Positions 8,909-17,013 of a stretch of DNA of 64,000 nt are shown in pieces. Origin of the DNA: Lentilactobacillus fungorum (GTDB taxonomy: Bacteria > Bacillota > Bacilli > Lactobacillales > Lactobacillaceae); contig NZ_BNJR01000004.1 in NCBI RefSeq assembly GCF_016860605.1, forward strand, positions 372,001-436,000, given 5' to 3'. The notes under the pieces are model-generated. The model was not told the origin of the DNA. It did no database searches and was given only the letters and a program-made list of their open reading frames with translations. Made by a program: the position numbers and the translations under genes. The number at the start of each line of letters is the position of its first letter. Position 1 is the first letter of the stretch.

Positions 8909-9997
8909 TTATAAAGTCAAATCAATCTTGGCATTAATGGTATTAATATCGTCAGCAATCTGTGCTTGGATACTAAAACCGTTATATTCACGCGAAGCAA
9001 CTTCACTGTTAAGAACCTGTGCCCGCGGAACACTGTTGATGACAATCGGTGAAGCCAATACGCCTAACTGAACCAAACTGGTGCTAGCCGCATTCAGAGT
9101 TTGCGTCATCTCTTTGATTGTGTTGTCATTGTAAATTGGAAATTTAGTTCGATTCAAATACTTCTGCAATGCCGTTTGCAAAGTATCAATAACCAACTGT
9201 GTGTGGACAAACTGGTCAGTGTAGTTACCAGCCAAGGCTTTGCCGTTGAGCAGCATATAATCGCCGGCCTTGTTAACAACTGTCGAAGCGTTTAAACCAG
9301 CAATGGTATCATAATCGTCAGTCGATAAGTCACTGTCGGGTTCAAACTGTGACTGATTGCCAATGTGCTGGAAGTCAACTGGTAAGTTAGCAGCGGCATA
9401 GGCAGCAGCCTGAGCAGCTGGAAAGCGATCCGTTGCTGTCTCAACAATTGCTGTCGTATTTCCAAGCTTATTTTCTTCATTCTGCACACCAGTAACGTGA
9501 GTTGCTAGCGTCTGCAAATCAGCAATTGAAGTCGGCTGAGTAACTAACATAATTCGTTGATTCTCATACAAGAAATCAGACAAAGCTTCAATCTCATCTT
9601 CACTTGCTCCATCAAGAACTAAATATTTGAAGCCATCAAATAAATGTTCAGTTAATCCGGCAACAATCCCAGGAGTGGTAGTTGCGGTTACAGTAGCTCC
9701 GTCCTCTGTTGGCGTTGTTTGAACATTATCCGGTGTTGGTACATCAGCATTCGGATAACTAATAACTTCAATTGGGCCTTGAAAATTGTCCGCATCAAAC
9801 ATGGCTTCCGCAAGCGAATAAACACCAGTGTTCTCTGGATAATCATTTGATAAATCTTCTAAAGCATAGTAAAGCGCCGATTTGGTTGTCGCATCTGTGT
9901 TCTTGGCGCCAATGGCTACCGAAGGGGTAACTGCCCCATTCGTAAGCGCGTGGATGGCAACGATAAAATGAACATCAGTGGTTTGCTTAATAATCAC
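8909..9997 (-). CDS. Contractile tail sheath protein
   Basis: 362 residues. The C-terminal part (LGVLASPIVINSVPRAQVLN followed by SREYNGFSIQAQIADDINTI) is typical of DUF3383-like sheath proteins, and this makes the phage a myovirus. The N-terminal part (MIIKQTTDVHFIVAIHALTN) also fits. Around residues 95 to 115 there is an inserted TPTEDGATVTATTTPG motif that recurs in other proteins here. The start overlaps the stop of the preceding gene by one base. The sheath contracts to drive the tube through the envelope. Confidence 0.8.
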   Translation of the reverse strand: MIIKQTTDVHFIVAIHALTNGAVTPSVAIGAKNTDATTKSALYYALEDLSNDYPENTGVYSLAEAMFDADNFQGPIEVISYPNADVPTPDNVQTTPTEDGATVTATTTPGIVAGLTEHLFDGFKYLVLDGASEDEIEALSDFLYENQRIMLVTQPTSIADLQTLATHVTGVQNEENKLGNTTAIVETATDRFPAAQAAAYAAANLPVDFQHIGNQSQFEPDSDLSTDDYDTIAGLNASTVVNKAGDYMLLNGKALAGNYTDQFVHTQLVIDTLQTALQKYLNRTKFPIYNDNTIKEMTQTLNAASTSLVQLGVLASPIVINSVPRAQVLNSEVASREYNGFSIQAQIADDINTINAKIDLTL

Positions 9998-10488
9998 TAT
10001 GATGCATCTCCTTTTTTAATATTAAACTGCGGTTTGATCGTCGAAATGGTTCCAGTTTGAGTTTGATCAGTGAAGTTATCTTGAACCTCAAACGCATAAT
10101 CTGCTCCAGCCGTAAACTGCCAGTCAACATCCAGATACTGGTCAACCGGTGGAATAGCATCACAAGACTGAGCAATGATGTGTTGTTGATAAAGCTCGTA
10201 AGCGGGTTGTTGTAAGAAAAAAAGCTTCCGCAACTCTTGCCCGAGTGTTTTAGCTTCGCTTTCACTATTTGAAATTGCCTTAAATTGAATATGAACATCA
10301 AACGTTTCGTTTTCAACGTCATTAAATAAAACTCGATCATAATCGTCATAAATTTTATAAGTGATATATGGTGGTGCTGGCGGGGACTTCTTAATACTTT
10401 GTGGTCTTACCGGAACACCTGGAAAGTATTGTTTGATTTGCTTAACCAAGGCGGCTGAGATTGCATCGTATAAATTGTAATCACTCAT
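9997..10488 (-). CDS. Neck / tail terminator-like protein
   Basis: 163 residues starting MSDYNLYDAISAALVKQIKQ. N-terminal helix, then ITYKIYDDYDR and FDVHIQFKAISNSESEAKTL, as in phage neck terminator (LIC12616/gp12-like) proteins that cap the tail at the head. I use the ATG at 10488 because GAGGTGGGAATTG precedes it. The start overlaps the preceding gene by 8 bases. It lies immediately before the sheath gene, as expected. Confidence 0.6.
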   Translation of the reverse strand: MSDYNLYDAISAALVKQIKQYFPGVPVRPQSIKKSPPAPPYITYKIYDDYDRVLFNDVENETFDVHIQFKAISNSESEAKTLGQELRKLFFLQQPAYELYQQHIIAQSCDAIPPVDQYLDVDWQFTAGADYAFEVQDNFTDQTQTGTISTIKPQFNIKKGDAS

Positions 10489-10849
10489 CAATTCCCACCT
10501 CTTTAATTTGGTAATAGACTAAGCCCGCCTGAATATCGTCAGCGTGGTTAATCACTTCGTATTGAGAACCATTAGTACGCTTAACTTTGGTTCCTTTTGG
10601 ACAACCAGAAAGATGAGACAGCCAGTAAAGCGTTCCAACAGGTAGTTGGCCACCCTCTTCCATGCTATAAGTCATATTGGGATTAACGGTATTGGTAATC
10701 GGTTCGCTAACCTGTTTTACAATCGGATCATCTGTGATTGGCCGACCCAAATCATCTGTTTTGCCAGTGTCAGATCCTGGGATTGTAACTGTGAGGTCCT
10801 CAGCTAATTGATCATTCATAAAAGCAAAGCTGTTGAAGTTTTCAAACAT
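10481..10849 (-). CDS. Minor head/neck protein, hypothetical
   Basis: 122 residues (MFENFNSFAFMNDQLAEDLT). It contains a beta-rich segment with EGGQLPVGTLYWLSHLSGCP and ends YYQIKEVGIDE. No family recognised. It lies within the connector/neck block and overlaps the tail terminator-like gene by 8 bases, so a head-completion or stopper role is likely but inferred from position. Confidence 0.5.
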   Translation of the reverse strand: MFENFNSFAFMNDQLAEDLTVTIPGSDTGKTDDLGRPITDDPIVKQVSEPITNTVNPNMTYSMEEGGQLPVGTLYWLSHLSGCPKGTKVKRTNGSQYEVINHADDIQAGLVYYQIKEVGIDE

Positions 10850-10850
10850 A

Positions 10851-11174
10851 CTATCCCTCCGCTGTTACGGTAGCTCCGCTAGTTGTTGAGACCACTTTGA
10901 TATTTTTAGGCTTTGGTATCCCTGGAATTGTATACCCAGACACGGACATAAATTGGCCTAAAAAGCTTTTAGTGGTGGGATCATAAAAGGTTACATAGTA
11001 TTTACCATTAGGAATTGTATCCCCAGGTCCATAGCCGGAAAGCTTAACCACATTTGGTTCGCCATTTTCTGGATAGAAAGCAATCTCGTCAGGAGTTTCA
11101 CTTGCCCGCTGAGGCCTAATGTAGTTGCCCTGGCTATCCTGCTTAGCAGCAACAATCACTAATTCTCTACTCAT
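10851..11174 (-). CDS. Small Ig-like virion protein
   Basis: 107 residues. The ATG at 11174 is chosen over an earlier codon because AAAGGAGAT precedes it. The body (LSGYGPGDTIPNGKYYVTFY, then VSGYTIPGIPKPKNIKVV) parallels the N-terminal domain of the serine-rich decoration protein at 14149 (ISGLSAGTVVPDGQYQVAFS ... VPGWTVLGG), suggesting a duplicated Ig-like fold. It ends TTSGATVTAEG, a version of a motif seen in several phage proteins here. It may be a second surface decoration or a neck protein. Confidence 0.5.
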   Translation of the reverse strand: MSRELVIVAAKQDSQGNYIRPQRASETPDEIAFYPENGEPNVVKLSGYGPGDTIPNGKYYVTFYDPTTKSFLGQFMSVSGYTIPGIPKPKNIKVVSTTSGATVTAEG

Positions 11175-11178
11175 CTTT

Positions 11179-11781
11179 TTATCTCCTTTCAGCAATCCAG
11201 TTAATCGAATCACGTAATTCTCCTCTCTCAATTAGTGGATCATCAAAGCCTTTGTTAGCAATTGTTAAAGGAGCATTCTTGGGACTGCTGAATTCCTTAA
11301 TGGTTTGCTTCAGATCTTCAACAATCGCGTTACCTAGAATCGGGTAGACATCCTGATAATCCATTTCGCGAATTAACACTTTGTATGCCAAATCACGAGC
11401 TAATTCAGTCCAACGATTCAAATTATGGTCAAAGGTAAATCTGATGAATGGGCGTGGTGGAATATGCACTTCATCTTTAAGAATGAACATTACGCGCATA
11501 CCATGCGGCTGAGACTTATCAGCAACTGCTAGCACGTGATTGTGTGGCGGCTTTGGTCGAAACAGGCCTTGAATTTGGCCGGGCTTTCGGCCTTTAGCTT
11601 CTTTAGTTGGAATAATTAGATAAGCTCGATTCTTCGGCTTAATATCGGCTCCGTATTCATTAACAAGCGCAATCATGTTCAGATAATGGTTAGTCCACGG
11701 AACACCGATTGACAGCCAATTTGACTGTAACTTTTCTAGTTGTTCTAAAGCTGCCGGAATGTTGTCAAAATCTTCAGTCAT
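11179..11781 (-). CDS. Neck protein, HK97 gp10-like
   Basis: 200 residues starting MTEDFDNIPAALEQLEKLQS. It contains RPFIRFTFDHNLNRWTELAR and LIERGELRDSINW, the latter typical of gp10/tail-completion proteins (RTGxLRxSI). The ATG at 11781 overlaps the stop of the upstream connector gene (ATGA), so I prefer it to an in-frame GTG at 11790. It probably joins head and tail. Confidence 0.6.
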   Translation of the reverse strand: MTEDFDNIPAALEQLEKLQSNWLSIGVPWTNHYLNMIALVNEYGADIKPKNRAYLIIPTKEAKGRKPGQIQGLFRPKPPHNHVLAVADKSQPHGMRVMFILKDEVHIPPRPFIRFTFDHNLNRWTELARDLAYKVLIREMDYQDVYPILGNAIVEDLKQTIKEFSSPKNAPLTIANKGFDDPLIERGELRDSINWIAERR

Positions 11782-12116
11782 TCTGTCCACACAGCTCCCA
11801 TATCGTCAGACACACCATGTTCTTCAACAATTTGATTATATTCGAGCAGATCTAAATCCACACCATTGTAGTTAATCATGGTCTGCGTATTGCCAAAGGT
11901 GCCAGCAGACTGGACCCCACCATAATTCATAACAAAGTCTGAATACAACAAGTGTCTGGCAAAAGCCCTAATAGCTCTAGCTTGCTGGTCATCAGGAAGC
12001 TGGTCATGGTTAACTTGACTGACAGCATCATCAATTCGTTCTGTAATGTGATCATCACTAAAGTTCTGAAAAATCTTAATGTCACTTTTAACATCTGCCA
12101 CAGTTGGGGTATCCAT
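11778..12116 (-). CDS. Head-tail connector (DUF4054 / gp6-like)
   Basis: 112 residues. The helical pattern (FQNFSDDHITERIDDAVSQV, then ARAIRAFARHLLYSDFVMNY) matches head-tail connector proteins that sit under the portal. In most phages this gene follows the capsid gene directly; here two glycosyltransferases and the serine-rich protein are inserted between them. It overlaps the next gene by 4 bases. Confidence 0.6.
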   Translation of the reverse strand: MDTPTVADVKSDIKIFQNFSDDHITERIDDAVSQVNHDQLPDDQQARAIRAFARHLLYSDFVMNYGGVQSAGTFGNTQTMINYNGVDLDLLEYNQIVEEHGVSDDMGAVWTE

Positions 12117-12118
12117 AC

Positions 12119-13240
12119 CTAGTTCCCCTTTCTAAATAAATGTTTTAACCAATTAATTAGTTTTGCGACCCAGCTTTGCCTCGCACTTGCTTTTACCGAA
12201 GTGGAACTACTGGCTGACGTTGATGCTGAGGCCCCATTTCCTAGCTTTAAAAGGGCTTCACTAGTGGCTTGGATAATGTAAAAGCCCTCCCGGATGCGTT
12301 GCGAGAAGGGCTGAATATGATCCAAATAACCTTGGTATTGTCGTTGAGTCACTTTAGCCAATGCCGGTGCTAGTTCATTGAGATTGTCAATTGCTAACCC
12401 CAGGCCGTTACTTGTGACAAACTTAGCTGCGTGGGATTGACGCCAAACAATGACCGGAATACCAGCCGCTAAATAAGCACTCAGCTTATGTGACCAGTTA
12501 TACGCTAGATAGGTCCCATATTTGTTTGCCGATAAGGGATTGATCTCACCGTCCCATACCAGACCAAAACCATCATTTAATCGACTTGGCAAGTGATCCG
12601 GCTGCGCCGTTCCTAGCCATTCGAGATTAGGCTTAAAAGACCGTTCCGCTGGTTTATCGCCGTAAACTTTAAGCTGAACGTTGCTTGGTAATTCATCCAG
12701 GAAATGTGACTTTTTAACCGTTAAGTTGCCGGTATAGTAAACATTCTTAGTGAATAGTTTAGTGCCGGTAACCGGGCCTTTAACCAAATAGTCCCACGGA
12801 CCACGCGTAACCATTGGTACATTGACGCCCCATTCAGCTAACAGCTTGTTAAGCCGACTGGATAGATTAATTAAGCAATCAAATTGGTTTAAAAATTCGG
12901 GTAAGCTCCCAACTTCTGCTCCCAAACCGCGTAAGACATCGACGTCATGCACCAAAGCAATCACTTTCACACCATAGGTGTGTGCAGCTTTAACAAATTC
13001 GCTTTCATACGGCCAGTAACTGTTATAAGTTGGCGTTTGCCAAAGGACGACATCTCCTGGCTTAAACTGACTAACTGCTTGGCGAATGTATTGGCGAGCT
13101 TCTGCTTGACTGAGCCGATAAAACATTGGCAACTTTAACCGTCGCCAGCCAACCGATACTAAAAAAGCCGCGACATCATAGCGCGGTTTAACGGTGGCAT
13201 CCCAAGCAAAGTTGTTAATTGGTTCCACTACATAATTCAA
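12119..13240 (-). CDS. Gtf3-like glycosyltransferase with serine-rich tail
   Basis: 373 residues. The body matches Gtf3, the second-step glucosyltransferase of streptococcal serine-rich adhesin glycosylation: GDVVLWQTPTYNSYWPYESE, KVIALVHDVDVLRG, MVTRGPWDYLV, FGLVWDGE, HKLSAYLAAGIPVIVWRQ and NGLGLAIDNL, in that order. After residue ~335 it adds a serine-rich linker (GASASTSASSSTSVKASARQ) and a basic amphipathic end (WVAKLINWLKHLFRKGN) that I do not expect in Gtf3. The start is TTG after AAGGTGAAAAA and overlaps the upstream glycosyltransferase stop. The likely role is extending an O-glycan on the capsid or decoration protein; the sugar is unknown. Confidence 0.8.
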   Translation of the reverse strand: MNYVVEPINNFAWDATVKPRYDVAAFLVSVGWRRLKLPMFYRLSQAEARQYIRQAVSQFKPGDVVLWQTPTYNSYWPYESEFVKAAHTYGVKVIALVHDVDVLRGLGAEVGSLPEFLNQFDCLINLSSRLNKLLAEWGVNVPMVTRGPWDYLVKGPVTGTKLFTKNVYYTGNLTVKKSHFLDELPSNVQLKVYGDKPAERSFKPNLEWLGTAQPDHLPSRLNDGFGLVWDGEINPLSANKYGTYLAYNWSHKLSAYLAAGIPVIVWRQSHAAKFVTSNGLGLAIDNLNELAPALAKVTQRQYQGYLDHIQPFSQRIREGFYIIQATSEALLKLGNGASASTSASSSTSVKASARQSWVAKLINWLKHLFRKGN

Positions 13241-14136
13241 TTTTTCACCTTCTTAATCGCTTCAACGTACTTGCTAGAGCACAGCTTGGGATTGACCCAG
13301 GAAAGATCATCATTAAACGGCTCTTTGAAATTATAGTCAAGCTTGCAGAACATCCCATGCCGACTGTCAGTGGCACCACTATCGTGGTAAATCTTGGTTT
13401 CATAATAGCGATGCAACGGATCCGTTGCCCAGGCAAAGTCCAGTTCCATTGTCGGAATGGTTTGAATACCGGCACCCCACATGTTATAGAGAGTTGCCCA
13501 CATTTCGGCTGCCCACCACCGTGTTTTTAATTGACTGTGCATGGATTCCATCACATGATTCATCTTGACTGAATCCAAAAAAACTTTATGCCAGAACTCT
13601 GGCTGAGAATCGGCTATCAAGAACTGCGCCCCAATGCATTCGTGATTATGCTGTCTGACATCTTTCAAAGTAATCCCGGCAACGTTAGCCATTTTTTCAA
13701 TATCGTGATCATCATGCGTAAAGATATGCAGATAATCTAAATCCAGCGTGTACCACAAGTAAGTGCCATACCATTTATGTGCGTTCGGTGTAAATAAATC
13801 AAACTCGGGAATTTCTCGAAAGATGATATCTGAATCCATATAGAAATAGGTCTGCTTAGCGGCCTGTGGATCCCTAGTAAAATATTGCCAGAGCAAATAC
13901 GGCTTGATGGCTGGTAAATAGGCTTTATCAGGCCTTAGATCATCACTAAATGTTTCTACCTGAACACCAAATTTATGTTGAATAAATGGTGGAATATCTG
14001 CTTGTGTGCCTGGCGACATGTCAAATAATACAATAATATCCTGTGACTTAATCCCTAAGCTCAACATGTTTGTAATGATCACTTGTAGTTGCCAGCGAAA
14101 ACGTACAATTGCTGGCTGACACATAATATATTTCAT
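13237..14136 (-). CDS. GT-A type glycosyltransferase
   Basis: 299 residues. A DxD metal/nucleotide-sugar motif sits in TYFYMDSDIIFREIPEFDLF at about residue 95, in the context seen in GT-A fold enzymes. The N-terminus MKYIMCQPAIVRFRWQLQVI and the segment NHECIGAQFLIADSQPEFWH are consistent with a soluble nucleotide-diphosphate-sugar transferase. GTGAGGT precedes the ATG. It lies between the serine-rich decoration protein and the Gtf3-like gene. It could be the priming transferase on Ser/Thr or a later step; no Gtf1/Gtf2 pair is in the window. Confidence 0.7.
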   Translation of the reverse strand: MKYIMCQPAIVRFRWQLQVIITNMLSLGIKSQDIIVLFDMSPGTQADIPPFIQHKFGVQVETFSDDLRPDKAYLPAIKPYLLWQYFTRDPQAAKQTYFYMDSDIIFREIPEFDLFTPNAHKWYGTYLWYTLDLDYLHIFTHDDHDIEKMANVAGITLKDVRQHNHECIGAQFLIADSQPEFWHKVFLDSVKMNHVMESMHSQLKTRWWAAEMWATLYNMWGAGIQTIPTMELDFAWATDPLHRYYETKIYHDSGATDSRHGMFCKLDYNFKEPFNDDLSWVNPKLCSSKYVEAIKKVKN

Positions 14137-14148
14137 GTGCCGACCTCA

Positions 14149-14847
14149 CTATTTCTCTGAGGTGCTGGTGGAAGCTGATTCACTCGCGCTGACTGATTCT
14201 GAAGCCGAAACTGATTCACTTTCACTAGTAGACGTTGAAGCTGGGGCAACCGGAGTAACGTGAACTTCCAATGAATCATCACGTTCAGCTTCATTACCAT
14301 CAACAATGCCAACTGCCTCAACCGTATATTCAGTGCCGTTGTCCAAACCAGTAACCGTTCCACTAGGGTGCATTTTATCCACATCAACGGATTCAGCATT
14401 ATCCCAGTCATCTGACTGTTTCTTATAATAGATCTTATAATCATTCGAGCCGTTGCCCTTAACGGTATACTCAAAGCCACCATTAATTGGAGTAACTTCC
14501 ACCGTTGTTGCTTGAGGTACCTTAGTTGACGTTGATTGAGAAGCACTGGTGGAAGCTGAAACCGACTGAGACTCAGAAACACTTACTGACGCAGATTCCG
14601 AAACACTCACTGACCCACTAGTTGAAGCACTAACACTAGTAGAGCCGCCTAAAACAGTCCATCCCGGCACATCATATTTTGTACTTGTAGTAGTTCCATC
14701 TGAAAAAGCAACTTGATATTGGCCATCAGGGACAACGGTTCCGGCCGACAACCCGGAAATTGCAACTGTCCCAGAACCCTTCTCTCCAGATGCAACTTGT
14801 TGGCCATTACTAAAAGCTAACAGCGTTAAATTACTAATATCTGCCAT
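14149..14847 (-). CDS. Serine-rich Ig/FN3 capsid decoration protein
   Basis: 232 residues in four parts: an N-terminal Ig-like domain (1 to ~72; SGLSAGTVVPDGQYQVAFSD), a serine-rich stretch (~73 to 115; SVSESASVSVSESQSVSAST), a fibronectin-III-like domain (~116 to 205; YKIYYKK, TGLDNGTEYTVEAVGIV) and a second serine-rich end (SESESVSASESVSASES). The serine repeats look like glycosylated serine-rich adhesins. It directly follows the major capsid gene, where decoration proteins are encoded, and precedes two glycosyltransferases. AAAGGAGAT lies before the ATG. It is probably the main glycosylated protein of the virion surface. Confidence 0.75.
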   Translation of the reverse strand: MADISNLTLLAFSNGQQVASGEKGSGTVAISGLSAGTVVPDGQYQVAFSDGTTTSTKYDVPGWTVLGGSTSVSASTSGSVSVSESASVSVSESQSVSASTSASQSTSTKVPQATTVEVTPINGGFEYTVKGNGSNDYKIYYKKQSDDWDNAESVDVDKMHPSGTVTGLDNGTEYTVEAVGIVDGNEAERDDSLEVHVTPVAPASTSTSESESVSASESVSASESASTSTSEK

Positions 14848-14867
14848 TATAGATAATCTCCTTTTTA

Positions 14868-14929
14868 TTAATTAGCACTGATTATTGCCCCGTCAGCAGT
14901 CGGAGTCACATTAACCCCGGACGGGGGTG
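14868..14929 (-). other. Possible -1 frame extension of the major capsid protein
   Basis: In the -1 frame the capsid reading continues past its TAA for 21 codons (ITPPSGVNVTPTADGAIISA, then N) to TAA at 14868 to 14870. The extension resembles the C-termini of other proteins in this phage. Capsid genes of Lactobacillus phage A2 and others use frameshifts to append such tails. Whether it is translated is not visible in the sequence. Confidence 0.45.
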
Positions 14930-14938
14930 TTATTTTGA
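14914..14938 (-). promoter_or_regulatory. Candidate -1 frameshift signal at the capsid gene end
   Basis: Read on the minus strand, TCAAAATAA holds an AAA codon that can re-pair as AAA one base back, directly before the 0-frame stop. Four bases later ACCCC/GGGGT can form a hairpin with a CGTCC loop. The spacing is short compared with known signals and the stem is small, so this is suggestive only. Confidence 0.4.
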
Positions 14939-15991
14939 CGACGTGCTGTCGCTTGCTGAAGTGCTTGTACTGGTACTCCCTTTTGGTGCATTGATAGTTG
15001 GGACAACATAATCTGTGCCAACTTTAAATCCATACTTCACCAATTGGATTTGACGAGGATCATAAGATACTGCAAACAATGGCTTAGTACCATCTTTCAG
15101 GTCAGCTTGATAAGTGTCAGGATTAGTTTGTGTAAGATCAACGTTTGTTCCGGCAACATGACAAGTTACAACCCGCTTTTGGATAACGGCAACCATGCCG
15201 CCCTTTTGAAATTCGTCACGTTGAACAACTAGTCCATTGGTTGGGGTAGCTGCTGCATAATCAATTGCACCAGGTCCAAAGATAAGAGCATAAGTGGTAC
15301 CATCAGATGCTACCGGAATACTGTCATCTTGGATAATGCTCATGCCTTGGTATGTCGCAATTGGTGTCCCAGCACCAGCCGGTTGCAAGTATTGAATAAG
15401 TTGTTGCTCACGCATCTCTGAATATGCAGCAGAATTGACAACCAAAGTTGACAACGTGTTATCCATCACATCACCCATACGGGCAAGCGCTTTGACAAAG
15501 TTTCCAGCTGATAATTCTTCCTCAGCACCAACGCCATAAGTCTTAGCTGTTGCAATATCAGCATTGTTAAACGTTGCTTTAACAGTATTAAGCAAGAGCT
15601 GAGTATCCTGACGAGTCCACCAGTTGCCAAAACGGTTGGCAATTTGTTGCTGTGTGCTGGCTCCGGAAATCAAGTCACCCCAATCAGTATTACCAAATGA
15701 CTTGTCTTGATACATTTTAATGCCATATTCCATAGCAGAATCAACACCATTGGTTTGGATATCGTGACTATCATTCCACTCATCGGCATCGCCATACAAA
15801 TCATTCATTGCTGGAATCTCAACTGTTCGACCCGGTTGTAGCAGGCGACCGCCTAACACCGGATCATTTTTTAACACGCCAGATTGTACGAAACGATTAG
15901 TCTGTGTGTTCTGCCGATAGATCCAATCAAGAAAGACAGTGGGTTCAATTAAATTGCTAAAATTAGTAGGATTGCCGTTAATTACAGCCAT
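14930..15991 (-). CDS. Major capsid protein with Ser/Thr-rich tail
   Basis: 353 residues (MAVINGNPTNFSNLIEPTVF). The order scaffold then this gene, its size, and segments such as PGRTVEIPAMNDLYGDADEW and LLNTVKATF support the HK97-fold coat protein. The last 17 residues are GSTSTSTSASDSTSSK, a low-complexity Ser/Thr tail not normally needed for the shell. The tail ends at TCAAAATAA, a possible -1 slippery site with a short CCCC/GGGG hairpin just beyond. AGGAGGTG lies before the ATG. The tail may be an acceptor for the phage's own glycosyltransferases. Confidence 0.85.
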   Translation of the reverse strand: MAVINGNPTNFSNLIEPTVFLDWIYRQNTQTNRFVQSGVLKNDPVLGGRLLQPGRTVEIPAMNDLYGDADEWNDSHDIQTNGVDSAMEYGIKMYQDKSFGNTDWGDLISGASTQQQIANRFGNWWTRQDTQLLLNTVKATFNNADIATAKTYGVGAEEELSAGNFVKALARMGDVMDNTLSTLVVNSAAYSEMREQQLIQYLQPAGAGTPIATYQGMSIIQDDSIPVASDGTTYALIFGPGAIDYAAATPTNGLVVQRDEFQKGGMVAVIQKRVVTCHVAGTNVDLTQTNPDTYQADLKDGTKPLFAVSYDPRQIQLVKYGFKVGTDYVVPTINAPKGSTSTSTSASDSTSSK

Positions 15992-16003
15992 AACCTACAC
16001 CTC

Positions 16004-16663
16004 CTATTTAAGTTTGTTATATAGATCCGGATTTTGACGATAAAGATTGGTCTGCTCTTCAAGACTCATCTTTGCAAAGTCTGCCTGTGTTAGTGCTGTG
16101 CTAAATTGCTGGCCACCATTCTGGGGCGACTGCTTACCAGTCACTCTCTTTTCAACTGCTTCTTGGACTGCCTTATTAAATAAGCCTGTAAACTTGTCCA
16201 AATTGTTGTTGCGAACCTCTTCCTTAACATCACTAATGAATTCCGCAAATTCAGCCGGAATGTGTTGGTCAGTTAGAGCCGTTTTGGTTGCTGCCAAGGC
16301 GTCTTTACGATCGGCTTCATCTAACTTTTTTTGAAGTCGGTCTTGTTGATCCTTGAGGGCTTGGCGTTGTTCGTCCAAATCAGCTTGAGCCTTTTCATTA
16401 GCATTCATGCCGGCTCGTTTCTCACCCTTTTCAAGCCATTCCTGCTTTTTTTGCTCAAGTTCTTTTTGAAAGTCATCCTTTAGATTGCTTTCGACTTCCT
16501 TAGCTTTAGCAGCCATCATTTTCCCAATATCATCCTGTGTATAGGTCTTGCCAGATGGCTTGGGATCTTTAGGATCTTGAGCAGGATCGTTAGGTGTTGG
16601 CTTTGGATCAGTTGGTTCAGGGTCATTACTTGGATCAGCAAAGAATTGCAAATTAGTTTTCAT
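16004..16663 (-). CDS. Scaffold protein (DUF4355)
   Basis: 219 residues: a D/P-rich start (FFADPSNDPEPTDPKPTPND), a long charged coiled coil (~50 to 150) and an end with QNPDLYNKLK. This is the DUF4355 scaffold of Gram-positive phages, which directs capsid assembly and is then lost. The ATG at 16663 is used because AAAGGAG precedes it, with the typical MKTNLQFF start. It is followed 13 bases later by the capsid gene. Confidence 0.8.
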   Translation of the reverse strand: MKTNLQFFADPSNDPEPTDPKPTPNDPAQDPKDPKPSGKTYTQDDIGKMMAAKAKEVESNLKDDFQKELEQKKQEWLEKGEKRAGMNANEKAQADLDEQRQALKDQQDRLQKKLDEADRKDALAATKTALTDQHIPAEFAEFISDVKEEVRNNNLDKFTGLFNKAVQEAVEKRVTGKQSPQNGGQQFSTALTQADFAKMSLEEQTNLYRQNPDLYNKLK

Positions 16664-16805
16664 TGTCAAAACTCCTTTTTTAAGTCCGTAGACTGAATTG
16701 TTTGTAAGTGCAATAACTAAATCAATCATTCTTTAACGCCTGTAATTGAGAGAAAGGCAATTATACAAACATTCGGATTTACCCTATAGAGAGAAAGCAA
16801 ATAGC

Positions 16806-16834
16806 TTGTTCAAACATAGCCGATTGTTTATAAT
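16806..16834 (+). promoter_or_regulatory. Plus-strand promoter of the GlsB moron
   Basis: TTGTTC, 17 bases, TATAAT: a perfect -10 with a fair -35. It drives the two plus-strand genes at 16875 and 17014, opposite to the late operon. Confidence 0.65.
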
Positions 16835-16874
16835 TTGTTCTGAAGGATGTGTCATAGTTAATGGAGGAATTCGT

Positions 16875-16997
16875 ATGAAAAAAATTGGATTTTGGTCAAA
16901 AGTATCTGTTATCGTTTCTATATTTCAACTTTTGTTAGCCATTTTTAAAGAAATTCAAAATTATAACGAATCCAGAAAACGTCCTTCACAAAAATAA
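16875..16997 (+). CDS. 40-residue membrane peptide
   Basis: MKKIGFWSKVSVIVSIFQLL followed by LAIFKEIQNYNESRKRPSQK: one transmembrane helix with a basic tail inside. TGGAGGAATTC precedes the ATG. It is read from the promoter at 16806 and is followed 16 bases later by the GlsB-type gene, so the two form a moron cassette. Function unknown. Small cationic membrane peptides can be toxins or stress factors, but nothing here decides it. Confidence 0.65.
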   Translation: MKKIGFWSKVSVIVSIFQLLLAIFKEIQNYNESRKRPSQK

Positions 16998-17013
16998 GAA
17001 AGGATGATGTTTT

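Noticed and set aside
9987-10349. 120-codon minus-strand frame inside the tail terminator-like gene
   Set aside because: Alternative frame of 9997..10488 with poor composition and no start signal.
14133-14582. 149-codon minus-strand frame in the decoration gene
   Set aside because: Shadow of the serine-rich protein in another frame; repetitive codons keep it open. No ribosome site.
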